50,617 nucleotides of DNA from Pseudomonadota bacterium (GTDB lineage: Bacteria; Pseudomonadota; Alphaproteobacteria; UBA2136; UBA6156): NCBI GenBank assembly GCA_016125035.1, contig WGMN01000015.1, positions 1-50,617 on the forward strand. The letters are read 5' to 3'. Within the stretch, counting starts at the first letter, position 1, and each line of letters starts with the position of its first letter. The translations under genes and the position numbers were made by a program. Positions 15,976 through 23,473 of the stretch are shown piece by piece. The notes under the pieces are model-generated. The model was not told the origin of the DNA and made no database searches. It saw only the letters and a program-made list of their open reading frames with translations.

Positions 15976-16573
15976 ACCTTCCCGGCGCCACCCAACGCAC
16001 GGTGTTGCCTTCTTCGCGGTACACCATGTTCAACTTGCCGCTGCCGGCGTTAAGGAACAAAAACGCCGGCTTGTGCAACAGGTCCATCTGCATCACCGCC
16101 TCATCCACCGTCATCGGGGCGATCTTGCTCACTTCCTTCTTCACAATATCCGGCGCGAACTCGGCAAACATCCCGTCATCTCCTTCGGCATCCAGCATCT
16201 CCTCGCTCACGGCGGTTTCCACAAAGGCCATCGGGCCCATGTCCTTCAGCTTTTCCTTGTTCTTGCGGCGGCGCTCGCGGTGCTTGCTCAGGCGGCCCTT
16301 GTGCTTTTCCAGCTGCTTGATCAGCTTTCCGGCGGCATCATCCAGCGCGGCGTAAAAATCAATTCCCTGCCCTTCCGCGCGCAGCATCAACCCGCTCACA
16401 TGCACGGTCACGTCGGCAACGTGGATATGATGGTGGTGCGGCTCCTGCACAAAGGTCACGTGCACATCCATCACCTGGTCAAAATACTGCTTCAACTCCT
16501 GCATCTTGTCCTGCGCGTGGGTCTTCAGCACATCGCCGGTCTCCACATGAACGCCTGTTACGGTTACTTGCAT
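15974..16573 (-). CDS. hpf: ribosome hibernation promoting factor, long form
   Basis: HPF binds the 30S subunit in slow growth and promotes inactive 100S ribosome dimers. The 199-residue product has an N-terminal S30AE domain (MQVTVTGVHVETGDVLKTHA...DFYAALDDAAGKLIKQLEKHKGRLSKHR), a linker, and a C-terminal dimerisation domain (EVSKIAPMTVDEAVMQMDLLHKPAFLFLNAGSG). This is the long form typical of alphaproteobacteria. The ATG at 16573 is preceded by AGGAGG. It follows a 123-residue protein and rpoN on the same strand, near the rpoN-hpf arrangement of the class, but ptsN is absent. Confidence 0.95.
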   Translation of the reverse strand: MQVTVTGVHVETGDVLKTHAQDKMQELKQYFDQVMDVHVTFVQEPHHHHIHVADVTVHVSGLMLRAEGQGIDFYAALDDAAGKLIKQLEKHKGRLSKHRERRRKNKEKLKDMGPMAFVETAVSEEMLDAEGDDGMFAEFAPDIVKKEVSKIAPMTVDEAVMQMDLLHKPAFLFLNAGSGKLNMVYREEGNTVRWVAPGR

Positions 16574-16693
16574 GGTCGGTTCCTCCTGTTTGCACGTTGT
16601 TTTCATTTTCTGGCCGCTTTTACCACCGCGCCACCCAACACCCTTATAATACCCCCCGCAAGCCCCACCGTACAACAGTGCTAACCATACGAA

Positions 16694-16750
16694 TTCCATA
16701 AAAAATCCGCCCCGGCAGCCCTCCCCCGTAAGGGGAAAGGCCGCCGGGCC
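16694..16750 (-). terminator. terminator after the 123-residue gene
   Basis: On the minus strand CCCGGCGGCC pairs with GGCTGCCGGG around an inner CCCC/GGGG hairpin, and GATTTTTTA follows. Confidence 0.7.
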
Positions 16751-16758
16751 GGCACCGT

Positions 16759-17127
16759 TTAATGAGCCGTAGGCAGCCCCTTCAGCTGGGCCAACCGCTT
16801 GACCAGAAGCTGCGGCAAGGTGTCTACACCTTCCTCCAACAGCAGGTCGCGCAGTTGGTTTTCCAGCGCACGCAGAACATAATCCGGCACTTGGTCACTC
16901 CCCATGCGGGTCAACAGGCCGGTTTCGTTCATGAAGAACGGCGACTTCGCCAACATGTCAGCGCCCAGGCGGTCAGCATCCAAAAGCACTTGGACCAGGT
17001 CACTCCAACGGCCCTCGTACTTTTCTTTCAAAAAGCCCAGCAGCCCGGGCACTTTCAACACTTTGCCCGTCAAATCCGACGGCATGGGCCACTCGCCGTC
17101 GTCGTCCTTGTGGCCTCGTGTCTGCAT
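16759..17127 (-). CDS. hypothetical protein, 122 residues
   Basis: From the ATG at 17127 the product has 122 residues and reads MQTRGHKDDDGEWPMPSDLT, then a helical region (LLGFLKEKYEGRWSDLVQVLLDADRL...VLRALENQLRDLLLEEGV). No signal peptide, membrane helix or known motif is seen. A GTG at 17130 is an alternative start. The ATG overlaps the stop of an upstream 31-codon mini-gene (TGATG), so the two are probably co-translated. A good terminator lies 9 bp downstream of the stop codon. Function unknown. Confidence 0.65.
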   Translation of the reverse strand: MQTRGHKDDDGEWPMPSDLTGKVLKVPGLLGFLKEKYEGRWSDLVQVLLDADRLGADMLAKSPFFMNETGLLTRMGSDQVPDYVLRALENQLRDLLLEEGVDTLPQLLVKRLAQLKGLPTAH

Positions 17128-17222
17128 CACGCCACCTGCTGCACAAAGCCGGCAGCAGGCTCTTTGGCAGCCTCTCCGCCTTTGGGGCGCTTTCTTCGGT
17201 TCCGAAGATATCCACTCATCAT
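17127..17222 (-). CDS. candidate 31-residue mini-protein upstream of the 122-residue gene
   Basis: This short frame reads MMSGYLRNRRKRPKGGEAAK and ends with TGA overlapping the ATG of the next gene. An AAAGGA site lies just upstream. The peptide is basic with no other features. It could be a real small protein or a leader peptide that controls the next gene by coupling. Confidence 0.4.
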   Translation of the reverse strand: MMSGYLRNRRKRPKGGEAAKEPAAGFVQQVA

Positions 17223-17318
17223 CCGTCCTTTCATCACGGGCGGCTGCAAAAGCACCGCCATAAGAGGAAAACCACGCAAAAACGCAACTTAACTAACTGA
17301 TATTTCTAATCCACCCCC

Positions 17319-17347
17319 GCTTTACGCCCCGCCACTTAAAAAGTCAA
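17319..17347 (-). promoter_or_regulatory. candidate promoter of the mini-gene/122-residue operon
   Basis: On the minus strand TTGACT (17342-17347) is followed after 17 bp by TAAAGC. A palindrome TGTATACA (17351-17358) lies directly upstream of the -35. Confidence 0.35.
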
Positions 17348-17361
17348 TGATGTATACAACT

Positions 17362-17389
17362 TAGTGATTGGTTATCGGTGATTGGTTAT
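17362..17389. repeat. heptanucleotide repeat array (TGGTTAT/CGGTGAT)
   Basis: Four 7-bp units alternate: TAGTGAT, TGGTTAT, CGGTGAT, TGGTTAT. This is the reverse-complement family of the 15-mer at 17423-17437 and 7181-7195. It lies between rpoN and the next gene, in about 220 bp of otherwise featureless sequence that also has a run of ten Cs at about 17413-17422. Confidence 0.75.
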
Positions 17390-17422
17390 TAAGAAAAGGA
17401 AGAGAAAAGGACGCCCCCCCCC

Positions 17423-17437
17423 TTAATCACCAATAAC
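17423..17437. repeat. 15-bp repeat TTAATCACCAATAAC, copy 2
   Basis: Exact copy of the 15-mer at 7181-7195, placed 7 bp downstream of the rpoN stop codon. Confidence 0.6.
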
Positions 17438-17444
17438 TTCCTCC

Positions 17445-18887
17445 CTAGCGCACCCGCCGCTCCGCCGTCCCGGGGATCTGCAAGATCCCCCGATACTTCG
17501 CCACCGTCCGCCGCGCCACAGCCACTCCCTCTTCCTGCAATTTTTTCACGATCTGCTCGTCGGACATCGGTTTTTTCGGGTCTTCAGCCTTCACCAGCTT
17601 GCTGATCAACGCCTGCACGCTGCTGCTCGCCACCCCCACGTTGCCACCGGTGCTGGCCACCCCGCTGGCAAAGAAGCTCTTAAACGCCACCATCCCATGG
17701 GGCGTCAACATGTGCTTGCCCGCCACCACGCGGCTCACCGTGCTCTCGTGCACACCAGCCTTGTCGGCCACTTCGCGCAACGTCAACGGCAACATAAACT
17801 CCTTCCCCGCCTCCAGGAATTGCCGCTGCGCCTGCACCATCACCTTGGCCACCGCCAGGGTGGTTTTGGCGCGCTGCTCCAGGGCACTTATCAACCATTT
17901 GGCGCGGCCATAACGCTCTCCGGCATAGCGCCGCCCCTCTTCCGCCGCGCGGCCCTTGCCGCCCACTGCGCCCAGCGGCACCGCCATCAGGCGGGGGAAC
18001 GCCGCACCATTCAGCTCCACCTTCCACCCCTCCAGCCCGGTCACCGCCACCACCCTGCTTACAATCACGTCGGGCACCACCACATCCACCTTCATGCTGC
18101 CAAAGCCCAGCCCCGGCTTGGGGTTGCAGGTCTGGATATCCTCCACCGCCAGCTGCACCTCCCCGGCATCGCACCAATCCTTCGTTCCTCGTTCCTCGTT
18201 CCTCGTTCCTTTGTTCACCAACCCCGCCAGGGCCTCCCAATCCTTGGCCGCCACCAAATCCAACCGCCCCAGACAAACTTCCGCCACCTCATCCAGCCGC
18301 CCGCGCGCATGCATCTGCAGGCGCAGGCACTCGGCCAGATCACGCGCGCCCACCCCGGCGGGCTCCAACGTCTGCACAATCGCCCGCGCATCATCCACCA
18401 TCCCCGCATCCATCCCCAACGCCACCGCCCCGGCCAGCATCTCCGGCCGCAAATACCCGGCCTCATCCAGCCCCTCAATCAAGTACTTCCCCACCGCGCG
18501 CAACCGGCCCTCCTTCACCACCTGGGCAAACTGCCCCCACACAAAATCCTGCAAACCCTCCTCGCGCGTGGCCCGGCTCTCCCAGCCACCCTCTTCATCC
18601 CCCGCCACCCCGCGACCCTGCGGCCCCGCGCCCCCATACCCCTCATCGCGGATATCCCAGCTCTCACCCGCCTCCCAATCGCCTTCCTCCCGGCCGTCAG
18701 CCACCGCGCCCTCATCCGCCTCTTCTTTTTCCAGGCAAGGGTTTTCGCCCAACTCGCGCTCCAGCATGTCGTGCAGCTCCGGGCCGGTCAGCTGCAACAG
18801 CGCAATCGCCTCCTGCAAGGCGGCGGTCATGGAAACATCCTGTTTCTGCGTAAGCTGGAAGCCGATCGGGTTCTTATTATCACTCAT
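17445..18887 (-). CDS. rpoN: RNA polymerase sigma-54 factor
   Basis: Sigma-54 directs RNA polymerase to -24/-12 promoters with AAA+ activators. The 480-residue product begins MSDNKNPIGFQLTQKQDVSM; its Gln-rich activator region (TAALQEAIALLQLTGPELHDMLERELGENPCLE) is typical of region I. An acidic linker follows (about residues 52-110), then the core-binding domain and a C-terminal DNA-binding domain with the RpoN box ARRTVAKYR. The core-binding domain contains an in-frame insertion of about 12 residues (GTRNEERGTKD, about 226-237) encoded by heptamer repeats, just before IQTCNPKPGLGFG. The start at 18887 is the ATG at the conserved N-terminus; a longer frame to 18971 adds nonconserved sequence. 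Confidence 0.95.
   Translation of the reverse strand: MSDNKNPIGFQLTQKQDVSMTAALQEAIALLQLTGPELHDMLERELGENPCLEKEEADEGAVADGREEGDWEAGESWDIRDEGYGGAGPQGRGVAGDEEGGWESRATREEGLQDFVWGQFAQVVKEGRLRAVGKYLIEGLDEAGYLRPEMLAGAVALGMDAGMVDDARAIVQTLEPAGVGARDLAECLRLQMHARGRLDEVAEVCLGRLDLVAAKDWEALAGLVNKGTRNEERGTKDWCDAGEVQLAVEDIQTCNPKPGLGFGSMKVDVVVPDVIVSRVVAVTGLEGWKVELNGAAFPRLMAVPLGAVGGKGRAAEEGRRYAGERYGRAKWLISALEQRAKTTLAVAKVMVQAQRQFLEAGKEFMLPLTLREVADKAGVHESTVSRVVAGKHMLTPHGMVAFKSFFASGVASTGGNVGVASSSVQALISKLVKAEDPKKPMSDEQIVKKLQEEGVAVARRTVAKYRGILQIPGTAERRVR
18176..18217. repeat. heptanucleotide repeat array inside rpoN (CGTTCCT)
   Basis: Four perfect CGTTCCT units at 18183-18210, with degenerate units on both sides, lie within the rpoN coding sequence. 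They add residues resembling RNEERGT without breaking the frame. Confidence 0.9.
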
Positions 18888-18976
18888 GCATAAATCATAC
18901 CAACTTGTGCCAAAAACACCCGCACAACCCCCCAACTGGCCCCACAAATCTGCACCCCCTGTAACCACCAAGGCAC

Positions 18977-19014
18977 AAAAAACGGCGGGCCGGAGTGTTA
19001 CCCCCGGCCCACCG
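18977..19014 (-). terminator. terminator of the PurC-like gene
   Basis: On the minus strand CGGTGGGCCGG pairs with CCGGCCCGCCG (one G-T pair) around about 10 bases and is followed by TTTTTT. Confidence 0.85.
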
Positions 19015-19020
19015 TATCGC

Positions 19021-20016
19021 TTACGCTGCTTCGTTCAACAGGCCGAACACCCTGGCGCCCGGCACATATGACCGTAACGCCAGCTCCGCCAACGCCTCGT
19101 CGCTGTCGCCCGCGCGGGCACGGATGCGCAGCGGCTCCTTGGAGACCCAGGCCATCTTGTCGCGCCAGTTGCCTTCCGGCAGCAGGCGCAGGCTGTCCTG
19201 GTTCACCACGTCGGCGATGACCATCGACTTTTCAACCGCCAACGACCGCAGCCAACCAACTTCCATCTTCACGTCACCAAGCTGGCCCCAGTCATAACCC
19301 AGCTTTAGCGGACGTAAATCCAGCCCGCGGAAGGCCAAAGCCAAGTCCGAAGAAGCCTTAGCCACCATGCTCTGCGCCTGCCACACATCCAACACGGGAA
19401 TGGGCGCGGGCAGGATGCACAACTGGCTGCCGGGGACGGCGCGCTTTTTGGGGTCGAAGAACCACCACTTGGGGCCCGGATCACGATCAACGAACCGCTG
19501 CACCAGTGGGTCGGTATAAACGCCCTCCGGCGTTTCACCCTGACCAAGCTTGAGGCTGTGGGTATCACCCAGCTTCGGGTTGGCCGGGTCACGCATATCC
19601 AGGTAGCCCTTGTAGTAAAGGTCCACCTGGCCTCCCACCGGCATCCCTTCTTCCCAGCCGTGCGTCTTGCAGGAACTGCCCAGCGCCACAAAACGCACCA
19701 CAATTTCCAGCTTCAGCATCTCCACCCACTGGGTGATGAACGAAGTGGGCGTGGACTGCGAGACGAAGGCCACCGGATGGCCGTGACGGCACAGGAACTC
19801 CATCACCGCCGTGTTCTGGGCCGTGCGGGCTTCGGCCACTTCCGGCGGCACGGGGAAGTAGCGCTCCTTGTCGCCGATGGAGACCATCGGCACGCCTTGC
19901 GGGCCGCAGTCGCACATGAACAACAACCCGCCACTGCCAGGATGTAGATGCGAGCGAAGCACGCTACCTTGGTAGTGCAAAGCCCCCGCACCAGAGGGCA
20001 GGCTTAGTTCGGCCAT
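19021..20016 (-). CDS. SAICAR synthetase (PurC)-fold protein, divergent
   Basis: The 331-residue product aligns by eye with PurC. The segment EIVVRFVALGSSCKTHGWEEGMP matches the PurC block VVRNRAAGSLVKRLGIEEG, followed by YYKGYLDMRDPANPKLGD. Further on, LGDVKMEVGWLRS and MVIADVVNQDSLRLL match the PurC blocks containing DFKLEFG and GDEFSPDGSRLW. PurC joins aspartate to CAIR in purine synthesis. This protein is about 90 residues longer than E. coli PurC, with a divergent N-terminal ATP-binding part (YQGSVLRSHLHPGSGGLLFM). Whether it is the cell's PurC or a paralogue with another substrate cannot be decided here. AGGAGG precedes the ATG and a terminator follows. It is monocistronic, between rpoN and the dispersed repeat. 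Confidence 0.7.
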   Translation of the reverse strand: MAELSLPSGAGALHYQGSVLRSHLHPGSGGLLFMCDCGPQGVPMVSIGDKERYFPVPPEVAEARTAQNTAVMEFLCRHGHPVAFVSQSTPTSFITQWVEMLKLEIVVRFVALGSSCKTHGWEEGMPVGGQVDLYYKGYLDMRDPANPKLGDTHSLKLGQGETPEGVYTDPLVQRFVDRDPGPKWWFFDPKKRAVPGSQLCILPAPIPVLDVWQAQSMVAKASSDLALAFRGLDLRPLKLGYDWGQLGDVKMEVGWLRSLAVEKSMVIADVVNQDSLRLLPEGNWRDKMAWVSKEPLRIRARAGDSDEALAELALRSYVPGARVFGLLNEAA

Positions 20017-20208
20017 GGTGGCCTCCTTGCAGGGTAAGGGCCGCGCACAACGCGAGGCCGGATGAAAACAACGAGGAATGCGCCACGGGCGAACCCGTTC
20101 CCGGCTTTTCTACGCTTTACGTATACCAAAAGCAAGGCCCGCAGGGCCAAATTCCACGCTGCCGCAGGCCGAAACCAAGCGAGCCCGAAGGGCTAGCTCT
20201 TGGTTTCC

Positions 20209-20457
20209 GGAAAGGAGGTGCAGGAGGAAAACACCGTTTTCCTCCTGCAAGGGCGCCCAAGCCCTCCGGAGAGGGGGTCCAGGGGGAGAACCAGAGGTTC
20301 TCCCCCTGGTCGCTGGGCCGGGATGATTTTTGATTTTACGCTTCGCGTTGGTCTCCGCTTCGCTCCGGCTCTCCGACGGCTGAGCACCGCAGCGTACTTT
20401 AGTACGTGAGGAGCGCAGGACCAGGAAAAATCAGAAAGCACCCGGATCCAGTAGACT
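20209..20457. repeat. dispersed hairpin repeat, copy 2
   Basis: This copy matches 1-200 and has three hairpins: 12-bp perfect arms CAGGAGGAAAAC / GTTTTCCTCCTG (20221-20247), 14-bp perfect arms CCAGGGGGAGAACC / GGTTCTCCCCCTGG (20279-20309), and a long imperfect pair 20318-20337 with 20423-20446. About 33 bp in the middle are absent from copy 1. It lies 8 bp downstream of the sdhB stop. The remaining gap 20017-20208 shows no gene. Confidence 0.85.
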
Positions 20458-20464
20458 CTTTGAA

Positions 20465-21526
20465 TTATCCAGCCCCCGGCCCCGAGTCTTCAGCGCGCGT
20501 TCTTACATCCAACGGGTTCTCCTCCAACTCCTTATAAATCGCCTTCACCTCTGCCAAGCCCTCCGGCCGGTGCTCAAACGGCAGCGGGCTGGGCACCTTG
20601 CCCTTCTTCATCAGGTTCAGCGCGTTGCCCAGCTGGCCCAGCACACCAATAGGGCCCAGGGCGTTCAGCATCATCAACGGTTCATTCACCACCCCCCAGG
20701 TGGCTATTTCGCCCTTCAGGCCCATGCTCTTCTTGGCGCCCTTCACGTGGGTGTTGCCGGCCTCGATCGCCAGCGCGCGCAATTTCACAATGGCTTCCAT
20801 CGGCGCCACCCCCTTGGGGCAGGCATCAATGCACATGCCGCAGCGGGTGCAATCCCACACACCGTTGTCTTCGCTCAGCGCTTTCAAGCGGTCGGTCTTG
20901 TCGCCCTCACGCGGGTCGGCCACAAAGCGGTAGGCCTTGGCCAGCGCGGCTGGGCCCAAAAAGCTGGGGTTTTCCACCATCGCGGTGCAGTCGCTGTAGC
21001 AGTTGCCGCACATAATGCAGTTGCTCACCATGTTCACCTGGCTGAAGGAATCCTTGGTCACGTGCGCTTCCTTCTCCGGGCCGTCCTGCACGTAGGGCTT
21101 CAGCACCTCAACTTTTTCATAAAATGGATGAATATCCACCACCAAGTCCTTCAAAACAGGCTGGTTAAGCTGGGGAGAAATCACCACCACCTCCCCCCCG
21201 GCGGCAATGTTCTTGGCTTCGTTACCGTAAATCAGGTCCTTCACCTTGGTCTTGCAGGCCAGGCGGCTGCGCCCGTTAATATACATGCCGCAGCTGCCGC
21301 AAATGCTCGCACGGCAGCTTCTGCGGAAGGTCAGGCTGCCGTCCAGCTCGCCCTTCACCCACTCCAGCGCGCCCAGCACGGTGGTGCTGTCGTCATAGGG
21401 CACTTCAAAGTCCTGGTTTTTCTGGGTCAGTTGGTCGCCCACCAGGGTGCCGCGCAAAATGCGGAAGGTCACCTTGCGGGCGGCGGGCGGGGCCTTGGCG
21501 GGGGTTTTGGCAACGGCGGCTTGCAT
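20465..21526 (-). CDS. sdhB: succinate dehydrogenase iron-sulfur subunit, long form
   Basis: SdhB carries electrons from SdhA flavin to quinone. The 353-residue protein has the [2Fe-2S] cysteines C71, C76, C79, C91 (CRASICGSCG...SRLAC), a second motif CIMCGNCYSDC (C170, C173, C176, C180) and a third, CTRCGMCIDACP (C226, C229, C232, C236). Classical SdhB has C-x5-C-x3-CP in the third motif, giving a [3Fe-4S] cluster. The extra Cys229 suggests a second [4Fe-4S] cluster, as reported for archaeal and other type E enzymes. A C-terminal extension of about 90 residues is also unlike mitochondrial-type SdhB. The ATG at 21526 has TTAGGAG upstream. It follows sdhA by 10 bp; sdhC/sdhD or sdhE/F are not adjacent. 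Confidence 0.93.
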   Translation of the reverse strand: MQAAVAKTPAKAPPAARKVTFRILRGTLVGDQLTQKNQDFEVPYDDSTTVLGALEWVKGELDGSLTFRRSCRASICGSCGMYINGRSRLACKTKVKDLIYGNEAKNIAAGGEVVVISPQLNQPVLKDLVVDIHPFYEKVEVLKPYVQDGPEKEAHVTKDSFSQVNMVSNCIMCGNCYSDCTAMVENPSFLGPAALAKAYRFVADPREGDKTDRLKALSEDNGVWDCTRCGMCIDACPKGVAPMEAIVKLRALAIEAGNTHVKGAKKSMGLKGEIATWGVVNEPLMMLNALGPIGVLGQLGNALNLMKKGKVPSPLPFEHRPEGLAEVKAIYKELEENPLDVRTRAEDSGPGAG

Positions 21527-21536
21527 GGGCGTTCTC

Positions 21537-23240
21537 CTAATATTTCCGTTCCTGCGGGGCGTAGGCGGGGTTGTCCACGGTGCGCACGGCGTCGCGGCCC
21601 AGCACCACCTCGCCGCTTTGCGGGTCCACCACGCTGGTGATGTGGGTAATCCAGTTCGCGTCGTCCCGCTTGGGGAAGTCGTCACGCGCATGGGCGCCAC
21701 GGCTCTCGGTGCGTTCAATCGCCGCCTTCACGGTGGCCTCACCCAGCAAAATCAGGTTGCCCAGCTCCAGCGCGGTAATCACATCGGTGTTAAAGGCGTC
21801 GCTCTTGTCGTCCACCACAATCCTGGCGTAATGGGCCTTGGCTTTTTCAATGGCTTTCCAGGCGCGGTCCAACCGCTGCGCGTCACGGAACACACTGCAG
21901 TCCACCTGCAACGCCTCGGTCAGCTCCTTGCGGATCACCGCCTGCTTCACCCCTTCATTCACCGGGCGGGCTTTTATCTCGGCGATCTGCCGCGAAACCT
22001 GCGCCAGATCCTCCGGGCTGCTGGCCGGGCGCTCCTTGCCCTCGCGGTTCTTCACAAAGTCCACCATGTCCTTGCCGGTAATCTTGCCGAACACAATGGT
22101 CTCCAGCAGGCTGTTAGCGCCCAGCCGGTTGGCGCCGTGCACACTCACGCAGGCAGCCTCTCCGGCGGCGAACAGGCCCTTCAGGCCAATGCTCTGGCCC
22201 AGCTTGTTCACGCGGATGCCACCCATGGTGTAGTGGCAGGTCGGCCGGACGGGGATCGGCTCATCAATCGGGTCCACCCCTTCAAAGTCAATCGCCAGCT
22301 GCCGGATCTGCGGCAACCGCTCCAGAATCAACTCACGGCCCAAATGGCGCACGTCCAGAAACACCGCGCCGTCCACACCGTTGCCGGCCATAATCTCCAG
22401 CGTCATACTGCGGCTCACCACGTCGCGGCTGGCCAACTCCAGCTTGTTAGGGGCGTACTTCTGCATAAAGCGCTGGCCGTTCTTGTCCACCAGGTAAGCC
22501 CCCTCGCCGCGCACCCCTTCGCTGATCAAAATCCCGCTGCTCTTCAACCCGGTGGGGTGGAACTGCACAAACTCCAAATCCGCGGCAGGCGCCCCAGCCC
22601 GCATGGCATGGGCAATGCCGTCGCCGGTGTTGGTCATGGCGTTGGTGTTGCTGGCAAACAGGCGGCCATAACCGCCGGTGGCCACACACACCGCCTTGGC
22701 GTTAATCTGGTGCAGCTTGCCGTCCTTGATGTCCATCACAATGGCGCCGCTGGCGCGGTCTTTGTCGGTGGTCAGCTTCATCAGGTAGTATTCGTCGTAA
22801 ATCTTCACGCCGTACTTAATCGCCTGCTCCCACAGGGTGTGCAGCATGGCGTGGCCGGTGCGGTCGGCGGCGTAGGCCGTGCGGGGGAAGTTCTGCCCCC
22901 CGAACGCCCGCTGCGAAATGGTGCCGTCTTCCTCGCGGGAGAACGGGCAACCCATGGCATCCAAATCCAGCACCGCCTGCGGGGCTTCGGCGCACATCAT
23001 GTCAATGCTGTCCTGGTCACCCACGTAGTCGGCGCCCTTTACGGTGTCGTAGGCGTGGTCGTGCCAGTCGTCCTTGGGGTTGATGGCGGCATTCACCCCG
23101 CCCTGGGCGGCGCAGCTGTGGCTCCTTAGGGGGTGGATCTTGCTCACCACGGCGGTGTCCAAGCCGGCGGTCACGCCCTCAAACGCCGCGCGCAAACCGG
23201 CCAAACCGGCGCCTACAATCAAAATATCGTGTTGGGCCAT
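21537..23240 (-). CDS. sdhA: succinate dehydrogenase flavoprotein subunit
   Basis: SdhA oxidises succinate to fumarate with covalent FAD, as part of complex II. The 567-residue product starts [20 protein letters not shown] (Rossmann FAD-binding motif). The flavinylation His is in [14 protein letters not shown]. Substrate-site and active-site elements include [21 protein letters not shown] and [13 protein letters not shown]. No Tat or Sec signal is present, so it acts at the cytoplasmic face. I take the ATG at 23240; a TTG directly upstream could add one residue. It is the first gene of a two-gene sdhAB operon. Confidence 0.95.
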   Translation of the reverse strand: MAQHDILIVGAGLAGLRAAFEGVTAGLDTAVVSKIHPLRSHSCAAQGGVNAAINPKDDWHDHAYDTVKGADYVGDQDSIDMMCAEAPQAVLDLDAMGCPFSREEDGTISQRAFGGQNFPRTAYAADRTGHAMLHTLWEQAIKYGVKIYDEYYLMKLTTDKDRASGAIVMDIKDGKLHQINAKAVCVATGGYGRLFASNTNAMTNTGDGIAHAMRAGAPAADLEFVQFHPTGLKSSGILISEGVRGEGAYLVDKNGQRFMQKYAPNKLELASRDVVSRSMTLEIMAGNGVDGAVFLDVRHLGRELILERLPQIRQLAIDFEGVDPIDEPIPVRPTCHYTMGGIRVNKLGQSIGLKGLFAAGEAACVSVHGANRLGANSLLETIVFGKITGKDMVDFVKNREGKERPASSPEDLAQVSRQIAEIKARPVNEGVKQAVIRKELTEALQVDCSVFRDAQRLDRAWKAIEKAKAHYARIVVDDKSDAFNTDVITALELGNLILLGEATVKAAIERTESRGAHARDDFPKRDDANWITHITSVVDPQSGEVVLGRDAVRTVDNPAYAPQERKY

Positions 23241-23370
23241 CAAATCTCTATCTTATTGGTAACGAATCGCCGCATAAAACCACACCTTCCCAAGGGTCTT
23301 CAAGGGATGTAAGGCATTTAAGCGCCCAACCTGCGTGCTTTTGGCACCTCCCTTTACCCCCCTGCCACCC

Positions 23371-23399
23371 TTGACAACCCCCCAAAACCCGCCCATAAG
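23371..23399 (+). promoter_or_regulatory. candidate rpsA promoter
   Basis: A perfect TTGACA (23371-23376), 17-bp spacer and CATAAG (23394-23399, four of six matches) lie 74 bp upstream of rpsA. The rest of the 23241-23473 gap is C-rich and shows no gene. Confidence 0.6.
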
Positions 23400-23473
23400 C
23401 CCCCCAACCCGGCAGCAAGCCGACGGCCGGGCCGCAACAACTGCACCAACCTCGGCATAAGTAGGTACATCCT

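Noticed and set aside
17000-17215. 71-residue minus-strand frame overlapping the 122-residue gene
   Set aside because: It runs out of frame through the start of the 122-residue gene; the 31-codon frame with coupling signals is a better explanation of the upstream part.
20193-20441. 82-residue frame containing GEPLVLPLDPLSGG
   Set aside because: It only translates the dispersed hairpin repeat; copy 1 has indels relative to copy 2, so it is not a conserved protein.
21447-23129. 560-residue open frame on the plus strand
   Set aside because: Antisense to sdhA with no motifs.
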